Origin: Rhodopirellula sp. P2
GTDB taxonomy: Bacteria; Planctomycetota; Planctomycetia; Pirellulales; Pirellulaceae
Direction of reading: 5' to 3'
Length of the DNA stretch: 64,000 bases
Assembly (NCBI RefSeq): GCF_028768465.1
Contig: NZ_CP118225.1
Span: forward strand, 4,445,001 to 4,509,000
The notes under the pieces: generated by a model
What the model was told of the DNA's origin: nothing
Database searches by the model: none
The model's input: only the letters and a program-made list of their open reading frames with translations
Position numbers and translations under genes: made by a program
Shown: positions 57,882 to 64,000 of the stretch, in pieces
How the letters are laid out: each line of letters starts with the position of its first letter
Numbering within the stretch: the stretch's first letter is position 1

Positions 57882-58835
57882 ATGCTTCCATCCTGCTTTG
57901 AGACAAGTGCAATGGCTCCCTCCGAAGAACATTCTTGCAAGCTGACTCGCCGAATGGCTGAGGACATGCTCATCCGAAACATGGCCCCCGCAACCATCAA
58001 GGCTTACACCTATCACGCCAGAAGGTTTGCCGGGTTCATCGGTAAACCGCTCGGCGAAGCAACCGTCGAAGACGTTAGAACCTTCCAGCTTTACCTGATC
58101 CAAGAGAAGAAGGTCGCCTATAGCTCATTCAACCAAGCGGTTTGCGCGCTACGGTTTCTGTACACGCACACCATCCGGGTCCCTTGGCCCGTCACGATGG
58201 TTCCTTTCGGGAAACGGCCCAAGACCTTGCCGATCGTGCTCAGTCGCCACGAAATCGACAAGCTGCTTCAATGCACCGCCAACCTGAAACACCGAACCTT
58301 TCTGATGACGCTGTACTCGGCGGGGCTCCGGTTCTCCGAAGCGGCCCACTTGAGGATCGCCGACATCGACTCGGATCGGATGATGATTCACGTCCGACAC
58401 GCCAAGGGAGCCAAGGATCGACTGGTGCCGCTCTCGCCAAGGCTCTTGACCGAGTTGAGGGTTTACTGGAAGAAGTACAGGCCGACCGACTTGCTGTTCC
58501 CCGGCAACTCAGCGACCAAGACCTACGCCGACACGTCGATTCAAAAAGCGATGAAGCGGTCTGCCGAGAAAGCGGGAATCAAGAAACGAGTGTATCCGCA
58601 TGTGCTCAGGCACTCTTACGCGACCGGACTGCTCGAAGCGGGCGTGGACTTGCTGACGATCAGCAAGTTGCTCGGGCACGCCAGTTTCGTCACGACGATG
58701 GTTTATCTGCACTGCCGACGAGAGCACCTGCACAGCGTCCCCAGTCCACTGGATTGGTTGCCGGTGAAACAACTGCCGACGTATCAGCCGCCCCAAGAGA
58801 ACAGCGGAATCTCGGAGACCAACAGCCCAAGCTAA
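57882..58835 (+). CDS. Tyrosine recombinase of the IS91-like element
   Basis: 317 residues from an ATG with GGAG five bases upstream (a second ATG is at 57912). The phage-integrase SAM-like N-domain is visible (MLIRNMAPATIKAYTYHARR). The catalytic residues are complete: Arg in YSAGLRFSEAAHL, Lys in HAKGAKDRLVPL, HVLRHSYATGLLEAG, LGHASFVTTMVY with the nucleophilic Tyr. Accessory tyrosine recombinases accompany some IS91-family elements. It is not the integron integrase: it lacks the integron-specific extra helix region as far as I can see, and it is oriented with the cassettes. Confidence 0.9.
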   Translation: MLPSCFETSAMAPSEEHSCKLTRRMAEDMLIRNMAPATIKAYTYHARRFAGFIGKPLGEATVEDVRTFQLYLIQEKKVAYSSFNQAVCALRFLYTHTIRVPWPVTMVPFGKRPKTLPIVLSRHEIDKLLQCTANLKHRTFLMTLYSAGLRFSEAAHLRIADIDSDRMMIHVRHAKGAKDRLVPLSPRLLTELRVYWKKYRPTDLLFPGNSATKTYADTSIQKAMKRSAEKAGIKKRVYPHVLRHSYATGLLEAGVDLLTISKLLGHASFVTTMVYLHCRREHLHSVPSPLDWLPVKQLPTYQPPQENSGISETNSPS

Positions 58836-60244
58836 GCCTCGCAGAAATTCTGCGGCTGGGTGCTGCCGGCGCGGTCGACGATTCGACGTGCCCTCAAGTC
58901 CAAAGCGTGCTGGCGAAGATCTCTTTGTGCCGCACGCACGTGATGGGAGGACGCAAGTTTCAGTGTCGTGATTGTGACGAGGTCACGTCGCTTTACAACT
59001 CGTGCGGCGACCGGCATTGCCCGACCTGTAGCGGTGGCAAGCGAGTGGACTTCAACGACAAAGCATCGAACCTCATTTTGCCGGGAGTCACTTACTATCA
59101 AGTGGTCTTCACCCTCCCGAGCGAACTGTCTGAGTTGGCGCTGGCCAATCGAGAAGAGATGGCAGACCTGCTGGTTGGTTCGGCTTGGAAGAGTCTTTCG
59201 ACCCAGATCAAAGCGGAGCAAGACTACGATCCGGCGGCCATCTCGGTGCTGCATACCTGGAATCAAAAGTTGGAGGCGCATTGGCACGTTCACTTACTGG
59301 TTCCTGGCGAAGGCCCGAGTCTCAGCGGTTCAACCTGGAAGCAAGCGACGGCGCCGCCGGATGCCAAGAACTCCGACGGCTTTCACTTGGTCCGTGCTGC
59401 CGCACTCCGTGAGACCTACCGAACCAAAGCGATCGCGAAACTGCGACGGCTTCGCCGTGCTGGCAAGCTGAAGCTGGGTGGCAAGTTTGAACATCTCCAA
59501 GAAAACGAGCACTGGGATGCATTCATCGAGAAGCTTGAGTCCAAGAACTGGGTGGCCTTCATCCAGCCGCCTCCGGCCGCCACGAGCAGCGCGACCCAGG
59601 TGGTCAATTACTTGACGCGTTATCTGACCGGCGGTCCGATCAGCAACCACCGAATCACTTCAGCCAATGGCAGGGAAGTGACGTTCCTGGCCCGAGAAGG
59701 AACGCGAACCGGCGGCGAACGGCAACAAGTTCCGATCACCCTGAAGACGAGCGACTTTATTCGTCGCTGGTGTCTTCACATCCAGCCGGACCAACTGACC
59801 AAGACACGCTACTTCGGTGGCTGGTCCAACAACCGGCACGCGACCTATTCGGCTCGATGCCAGGAGTTGCTCGAGTCACTTGGACGCGATGTGTCAACGG
59901 TCGACGAAGCGACGTGCGAAGAGGAGCATCCCGACTTGCTGTGCGAGCACTGCGGCAGTGACCGATTGGAGCTGGTCGCTCAGACGGCGAAGCCATCTTG
60001 GAAAGAACTGATGTGGCGAGAGAGCGACAGTTGCCCGTGGTGGTATGCCGACCTGCAACGCGAATCGCATCGGAAGTTCTGGGCGGAGTCCTATGGGGAG
60101 GGATTTTACGATTGGTACAGGGAAACTCAGGTAGAAAGTGCAAAGGGAATCTTGGCGGAACCAACTCGCCGGATTCAGCTACCGCTGCCAGGATTTTCGC
60201 CGGTTCGAGACCATCATGAGTCGTATCTGATAGACTCGTTCTAG
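58754..60244 (+). CDS. IS91-family (HUH, Y2) transposase
   Basis: About 496 residues. The N-terminal zinc-binding region is SLYNSCGDRHCPTCSGGKR. The HUH motif is HWHVHLLVPGEG, and the tyrosine motif is NYLTRYLTGGPISNHRI, with Tyr spaced as in IS91. Further IS91 boxes are VVFTLPSELSEL and ISVLHTWNQKLEAHW. The start is uncertain: no ATG fits, and a TTG at 58754, inside the recombinase gene, is the best in-frame candidate. The two genes overlap by ~80 bases. The frame continues upstream, but that part is antisense-like noise from the recombinase gene. It moves the element by rolling-circle replication. Confidence 0.88.
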   Translation: MVAGETTADVSAAPREQRNLGDQQPKLSLAEILRLGAAGAVDDSTCPQVQSVLAKISLCRTHVMGGRKFQCRDCDEVTSLYNSCGDRHCPTCSGGKRVDFNDKASNLILPGVTYYQVVFTLPSELSELALANREEMADLLVGSAWKSLSTQIKAEQDYDPAAISVLHTWNQKLEAHWHVHLLVPGEGPSLSGSTWKQATAPPDAKNSDGFHLVRAAALRETYRTKAIAKLRRLRRAGKLKLGGKFEHLQENEHWDAFIEKLESKNWVAFIQPPPAATSSATQVVNYLTRYLTGGPISNHRITSANGREVTFLAREGTRTGGERQQVPITLKTSDFIRRWCLHIQPDQLTKTRYFGGWSNNRHATYSARCQELLESLGRDVSTVDEATCEEEHPDLLCEHCGSDRLELVAQTAKPSWKELMWRESDSCPWWYADLQRESHRKFWAESYGEGFYDWYRETQVESAKGILAEPTRRIQLPLPGFSPVRDHHESYLIDSF

Positions 60245-60266
60245 CGACCGGGAGCATCCCGATCGC
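60244..60266 (+). repeat. oriIS-type hairpin at the right end of the IS91-like element
   Basis: GCGACCGGGA / TCCCGATCGC pair as a 10-bp stem with one G-T wobble and a 3-base loop. It begins at the last base of the transposase stop codon and lies 31 bases before the GTTC flank. Confidence 0.6.
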
Positions 60267-60297
60267 TCGGTTGCCCGCTACCCAGTGCGGCGACAAA

Positions 60298-60397
60298 GTT
60301 CAACGCACGATCTATCCGCAAGACAGGCGACCAAGCTCTACCGCAACGTGGAGCTTTTTCAACGCCTGCCCAGCGGATAGATCGCAATTCGTTCGCC
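60298..60397 (+). other. attC site of cassette 2
   Basis: R'' GTTCAAC (60298-60304) is the exact complement of cassette 2's start GTTGAAC. R' is GTTCGCC (60391-60397). The interior folds as a near-perfect hairpin: GATCTATCCGC with GCGGATAGATC, CAGGCG with CGCCTG, and AGCTC with GAGCT. It is more strongly paired than the other sites. Confidence 0.75.
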
Positions 60398-60425
60398 GAC
60401 TTAAATCCATGGACATCTGAACGCA

Positions 60426-61031
60426 TTGAAACGGTTTTATCCATTCTCCATAACTGCGGTCGGCTTTGCCGCGTTCCTTGCCTGGGCGTGGATCGGTATG
60501 TCGTCCATGGATTACAGCACCAACACGACCGGTGATGGACGAAAAACTGCTGGCTGGTTTGTGTTGGGGCTCCCAATGCTTGTGCCAATCGCATTGTTCT
60601 CGACCATGCCGTTTTCCATGATCGCTCGGCGAGGTCGACCTGCGATCGCGTGGTTTGCGATGGTCGTCGTATTCGGCGTCGTAATTTGGTTCGCTTATGT
60701 ACAATCGACTCCACAGGCTCGGCTCGCATGGGCACTTGGTGTCGAAGTACCGGCGGACACCAATATTATTTGTCTTCGAGAGAACGATTCCTTCAATGAT
60801 GGAATTACTACAATCGGGGCCTGCACTGCCGACAACGCGTTTGTGGGTGACCTCGTCGCACACCACTCCCTGAAGGAATCCATGACTGGTGGCTACATTT
60901 CACCGTACATGCCGGATACTGACATCCCTGAAGACGGGATTGGGTATCGAAACGACCGGTTGACTTGCTATCACGATTCAGAGTCCGGCACGTTATACTT
61001 TGTTCGGCGGTACTCCGATCCCCGTCCGTGA
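60426..61031 (+). CDS. Cassette 3 protein, multi-pass membrane protein of unknown function
   Basis: 201 residues from a TTG (no ATG fits near the cassette start; Shine-Dalgarno weak). Three hydrophobic segments are predicted by eye: ITAVGFAAFLAWAWIGM, TAGWFVLGLPMLVPIALF and IAWFAMVVVFGVVIWFAYV. The C-terminal ~90 residues are soluble (LRENDSFNDGITTIGACTAD). No known family. Transcribed with the array. Confidence 0.65.
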   Translation: MKRFYPFSITAVGFAAFLAWAWIGMSSMDYSTNTTGDGRKTAGWFVLGLPMLVPIALFSTMPFSMIARRGRPAIAWFAMVVVFGVVIWFAYVQSTPQARLAWALGVEVPADTNIICLRENDSFNDGITTIGACTADNAFVGDLVAHHSLKESMTGGYISPYMPDTDIPEDGIGYRNDRLTCYHDSESGTLYFVRRYSDPRP

Positions 61032-61041
61032 TGGCGATTGC

Positions 61042-61131
61042 GGCGAACCATGCGATGCAACGGAGCCGGGCTTGCAAGGTTTCACGAATGGAGAGTCAAC
61101 CTTCCCGGCCCGCTGATCGCCGCCGTTACCC
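61042..61131 (+). other. attC site of cassette 3
   Basis: R'' GGCGAAC (61042-61048) is complementary to the cassette's own GTTCGCC. Inner boxes CGGAGCCGGG and CCCGGCCCG pair. R' is GTTACCC (61125-61131). Confidence 0.88.
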
Positions 61132-61157
61132 GCATGTGCTTTAGCTAAGGAGTTGAT

Positions 61158-61685
61158 TTGCGGTTGCAGCATTTAGCATCACTAGCCGTCTTCTTCGCCT
61201 CGATTTTGGGATGCGGTGACTCGACATCGCGAACTTCACAGTTAGATATGCCGATCGAATGCCTCTCATTTGACGACTACCTCGAAGCGGGAAGTAGAGC
61301 AACGATGCGGTGCTCAACGACAGAACAGGTCTACGAACAATGGGAGGCCTTTCACAAATCGTTGGTGGCAATCCTTGAAACACGCGGGACGGTGTCAAGC
61401 AGCCCGTCGGAAGACGATTTCTACCATTCAGGCGACTGGTTCGACAAATATGTTGATGGATTCTCGATCTTCAACACGAAACTGCTGGATCCTGAACTGC
61501 TTGCTGAACTTCAGCGATGCGTTGCAAGACACGATCCTGGCGCGACAGTTGAGTTCTGCGGAATCGCAGACGAAATCTATCTCCTTGAGATCCTTGTCAC
61601 GTCAGAGGGTGTCTATGCACATTGGCCTAACATGTCCGCCGCTGAATGCCAAGACGCGCTTGCGCAGTTGGGCGTTTCCTTTTGA
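61158..61685 (+). CDS. Cassette 4 protein, lipoprotein of unknown function
   Basis: 175 residues from a TTG with AAGGAG five bases upstream. A lipoprotein signal (LQHLASLAVFFASILGC) ends in a lipobox, so the mature protein is extracytoplasmic. The rest is soluble and mildly acidic with no recognised domain (ECLSFDDYLEAGSRATMR). Follows its crossover by 32 bases. Confidence 0.75.
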   Translation: MRLQHLASLAVFFASILGCGDSTSRTSQLDMPIECLSFDDYLEAGSRATMRCSTTEQVYEQWEAFHKSLVAILETRGTVSSSPSEDDFYHSGDWFDKYVDGFSIFNTKLLDPELLAELQRCVARHDPGATVEFCGIADEIYLLEILVTSEGVYAHWPNMSAAECQDALAQLGVSF

Positions 61686-61697
61686 CCAATCTGAAGC

Positions 61698-61788
61698 GGG
61701 TAACCATCGCGTGCACGCGGAGGCCCGTTGGTTCGTTTTCACAAATGGAATGTCAACTCACGGGCCCCGGTGACGCGGGCCGTTATTC
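61698..61788 (+). other. attC site of cassette 4
   Basis: R'' GGGTAAC (61698-61704) complements the cassette start GTTACCC. CATCGCGTGCACGCGGAGGC pairs with CCGGTGACGCGGGCCG. R' is GTTATTC (61782-61788). Confidence 0.9.
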
Positions 61789-62056
61789 GATTGACTCATG
61801 CTCGTATCGGCGGACGAATCACTGCGATATGTGGGGCTCGATCCAATGCTCGTTCAGCATTCGATTTAGGTCGCGAGCAGCGCAGATCCCGTGCTCGCTT
61901 GCCGATTCGTTCCATGCTCGATATTGCCGTTCGATCATCCGCCCAAATTGCCGCGTGAACGTCGCAGACCTGATACGATGAATTCAGAACCACGCAATTG
62001 TTTCGACGTCTCCCAGGATCGTGGTGCGCTCGCTCCTGCACCGGTCACGCGTGAAC
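61789..62056 (+). other. Cassette 5 interior, no convincing gene
   Basis: The cassette is only 363 bp. The best plus-strand frame near its start is a 23-codon peptide (61798-61869; MLVSADESLRYVGLDPMLVQ), which may be the start of a broken gene. An 81-codon minus-strand frame (62041-61796) exists but has no features. It may carry a promoter, an RNA or nothing. Confidence 0.5.
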
Positions 62057-62151
62057 GAATAACCATTGCGTGCACACTGAGCGGTGGTGGAGACCAACTT
62101 CGCTTTCCAATCACACTGACCGCCACCGCCAGGTGACGCTGACCGTTATCC
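62057..62151 (+). other. attC site of cassette 5
   Basis: R'' GAATAAC (62057-62063) complements the cassette start GTTATTC. ACCATTGCGTGCACACTGAG and CCAGGTGACGCTGACCG are the paired inner parts. R' is GTTATCC (62145-62151). It is the closest relative of the intron-split site of cassette 1. Confidence 0.9.
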
Positions 62152-62172
62152 GACTGAATTGAAGGCATCAAT

Positions 62173-62607
62173 ATGCTGCGATGGCTTCGCCACAAAATTG
62201 CGTCACTCGACGAAACCGCCAACGCTGACTGGGAGATTGAGCCATATCTCACGAACAACGTTAAGACATTGCTAGAGATCGCACACCAAGAAGGCGACAC
62301 GCTTAAATACCCACGAGTCGTACGTCACCTCCTTACCTTTCCGGACCGTGGTCTGGCCTTTTCGTTTCGCGACTCGGTTCCACGCGATTGGGCCACGACT
62401 GTGTCGAAACGCGACGATGGTGACGAATGGCAATGTGCATGCGAGCGAGAATGGGCCCCATCATTTGCCGATCTGGTGCTGGATACGCACCGGTTGTGGA
62501 CTCTTGCACTGGCAGTTCATCCAACACTGTGGGCATATACCGGCATGCACCATGAAACCGGCGATTACTTTTGGTACGTTGCTCCACCCTTGCTGGAATA
62601 CGACTGA
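62173..62607 (+). CDS. Cassette 6 protein of unknown function
   Basis: 144 residues starting MLRWLRHKIASLDETANADW. Soluble, tryptophan-rich (DWATTVSKRDDGDEWQ; HHETGDYFWYV) and without a signal or known domain. The ATG is 28 bases from the crossover. Stop is 6 bases from its attC. Confidence 0.7.
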   Translation: MLRWLRHKIASLDETANADWEIEPYLTNNVKTLLEIAHQEGDTLKYPRVVRHLLTFPDRGLAFSFRDSVPRDWATTVSKRDDGDEWQCACEREWAPSFADLVLDTHRLWTLALAVHPTLWAYTGMHHETGDYFWYVAPPLLEYD

Positions 62608-62613
62608 ACACGA

Positions 62614-62704
62614 GGATAACAAAGACGTGAACCGGAGTCGCGTGCAACGCGTTCTGGCAATAGAAATCTTTTTGGACGCGACCCGGTTACGTCCAGCGTT
62701 CTTT
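62614..62704 (+). other. attC site of cassette 6
   Basis: R'' GGATAAC (62614-62620) complements the cassette start GTTATCC. CCGGAGTCGCG pairs with CGCGACCCGG. R' is GTTCTTT (62698-62704). Confidence 0.88.
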
Positions 62705-62724
62705 CGACTAGAGATTGACACTCA

Positions 62725-63162
<438 letters not shown>

Positions 63163-63174
<12 letters not shown>

Positions 63175-63253
63175 CATGCACGGGAGCACGGCTTGCGGCT
63201 TTTCTCGCAATGGATGCTCAACTCTCCGTGCCCCGTGATGTCCGCCGTTCCCC
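63163..63253 (+). other. attC site of cassette 7
   Basis: R'' AAAGAAC (63163-63169) complements the cassette start GTTCTTT. GGGAGCACGG pairs with CCGTGCCCC. R' is GTTCCCC (63247-63253). Confidence 0.9.
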
Positions 63254-63263
63254 GACTGAAGCA

Positions 63264-63506
63264 ATGGAGCCACACGCCTTTGTCGTCGTTTGCGAATTGG
63301 ACACCGGTATTGTCTGCTACCCACACGACGGACGGTGGACCAGAATCGTAAACGGCAACGCCGAAACGCACATTCCATTTGCCACAACTACTGACGCAAT
63401 TGCGTTCATCCGCTCGACCATCACGGTACATCCGGCACTTGAGTGCAGCCTTTTTGATTCCACCAAGACTTTTGTCGATCGGTACTTCAAGACATATTTG
63501 CCGTGA
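63264..63506 (+). CDS. Cassette 8 protein of unknown function
   Basis: 80 residues from an ATG 17 bases after the crossover, the same spacing as cassette 1. Begins EPHAFVVVCELDTGIVCYPH and ends VDRYFKTYLP. The frame reaches upstream through the preceding attC, but that part is not coding. Soluble, no family recognised. Confidence 0.65.
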   Translation: MEPHAFVVVCELDTGIVCYPHDGRWTRIVNGNAETHIPFATTTDAIAFIRSTITVHPALECSLFDSTKTFVDRYFKTYLP

Positions 63507-63635
63507 GGCCTATAGACCAGAAGGTTCAAATTGTGTGTGTTACGCAAGAACGCTTGAGTGCTGCGTATGCGAACCGTTGGTAAACTAGCGGGACTCGCCC
63601 TGCGAACTTCGGACCGTTTCGGAGCACATGAAAGC

Positions 63636-63726
63636 GGGGAACAATGCCATGCAACGGAGCACGGCATCAAGTGTTTTTACAAATTGACAATCAAACCGCC
63701 GTGCCCGCTGATGGCGGACGTTATCC
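63636..63726 (+). other. attC site of cassette 8
   Basis: R'' GGGGAAC (63636-63642) complements the cassette start GTTCCCC. CGGAGCACGGC pairs with GCCGTGCCCG. R' is GTTATCC (63720-63726). About 130 bases without a gene separate the cassette 8 stop from this site. Confidence 0.9.
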
Positions 63727-63742
63727 GATTGAAATCATTCCG

Positions 63743-64000
63743 GTGCGAAACTTGAATCGCAGCACAAAGCTTCGGCTTTCACTCTATGTTCTTACGGGTG
63801 CGGTTGCTCTTCTTTCGTTGGGCGTCTTTGCTTATCGGTTGCTGATGGCGACTGCCCTCGCCCTTGTTCTCGAAGACATCGCTGATGACGAAGATTTTTC
63901 GTTGTTCGGCTCGTCTCACAGTTCCGTACAAACCGTGGGTGAATTCAATGATGAAACGGCAGAATCGAACTACCGGTTTGTAACAGGCGGGCTTGGTTTT
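63743..64000 (+). CDS. Cassette 9 protein, 3' partial, membrane-anchored
   Basis: The frame opens at a GTG 22 bases after the crossover and runs without a stop to the window edge (86 codons). It begins MRNLNRSTKLRLSLYVLTG and has one hydrophobic segment (LYVLTGAVALLSLGVFAYRL), then acidic residues (LEDIADDEDFSLFG). No family recognised; its attC lies beyond the window. Confidence 0.6.
   Translation, partial: MRNLNRSTKLRLSLYVLTGAVALLSLGVFAYRLLMATALALVLEDIADDEDFSLFGSSHSSVQTVGEFNDETAESNYRFVTGGLGF

Larger units (their letters stand above)
57578..60297 (+). mobile_element. IS91-like element with tyrosine recombinase, inside cassette 2
   Basis: The two-gene element occupies nearly all of cassette 2. 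The right end is well placed: after the transposase stop comes a hairpin (60244-60266) and then GTTC at 60298, the tetranucleotide that flanks the oriIS end of IS91-family elements. The left (terIS) end lies somewhere between 57578 and 57881; a perfect 9-bp hairpin (ATGGTTGGC / GCCAACCAT, 57663-57686) is there, but I cannot fix the boundary. Confidence 0.7.

Noticed and set aside
58142-58753. N-terminal extension of the IS91-like transposase frame
   Set aside because: It runs in another frame through the tyrosine recombinase gene and reads as low-complexity polar sequence; family N-termini begin near the SLAEILRLG segment.

Overview
The window looks like a chromosomal segment of a marine planctomycete close to Rhodopirellula. 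The grounds are the family content: two DUF1559 proteins with prepilin-like N-termini, a sulfatase beside polysaccharide-degrading enzymes, large lipoproteins combining TPR, FG-GAP and ASPIC/UnbV domains, a multiheme cytochrome c, and giant hybrid sensor proteins. Genus-level assignment is inference; no rRNA or tRNA gene was seen.

Layout. 0-5 kb: the end of a PAS/LuxR regulator, a repeat-rich spacer, a FadL-type porin and a hotdog-methyltransferase fusion. 5.2-11.2 kb: a 1989-residue hybrid of pseudokinase, AAA ATPase, GAF, histidine kinase, receiver and HPt domains. 11.4-22.8 kb: an octaheme cytochrome c and three paralogous TPR/FG-GAP/UnbV lipoproteins. 22.9-26.5 kb: two DUF1559 proteins bracketed by two tiny acidic lipoproteins. 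26.6-38 kb: a saccharolytic neighbourhood (sulfatase, GH2, esterase with EF-hands, PL10 pectate lyase, agarase/porphyranase-like hydrolase) with an AhpD-like protein, a DUF1853 protein and a DUF1697 protein in between. 38-46.5 kb: housekeeping genes (pyruvate dehydrogenase E2 and E1, dCTP deaminase, BAX-inhibitor-1 protein, Lon-N-domain protein, alkyltransferase-like protein). 46.5-52.5 kb: a compact minus-strand operon encoding an 845-residue helical protein, a J-domain protein, a GrpE-like protein, an Hsp70 and a zinc-ribbon protein.

The right end (about 53.3 kb to the edge) is a chromosomal integron. A deleted integron-integrase remnant lies on the minus strand, then an IS4-family element, a candidate attI, and at least nine plus-strand gene cassettes separated by eight attC sites of about 90-100 bp. 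The 7-base R'' box of every complete cassette is the exact reverse complement of the 7 bases that begin the same cassette, which independently fixes all boundaries. Two cassettes carry parasites. The attC of cassette 1 is split by a 718-bp minus-strand group II intron without an ORF, with the features of the IIC-attC class; removing it restores an attC matching its neighbours. Cassette 2 carries an IS91-like element (tyrosine recombinase plus Y2 transposase) ending exactly at GTTC inside the attC R'' box.

Two dispersed repeat families also occur. One is a 127-bp palindromic element (four good copies and one degenerate copy). The other is a repeat of about 93 bp that ends in a ribosome-binding site and a micro-ORF starting MWKSAEKR (two copies).
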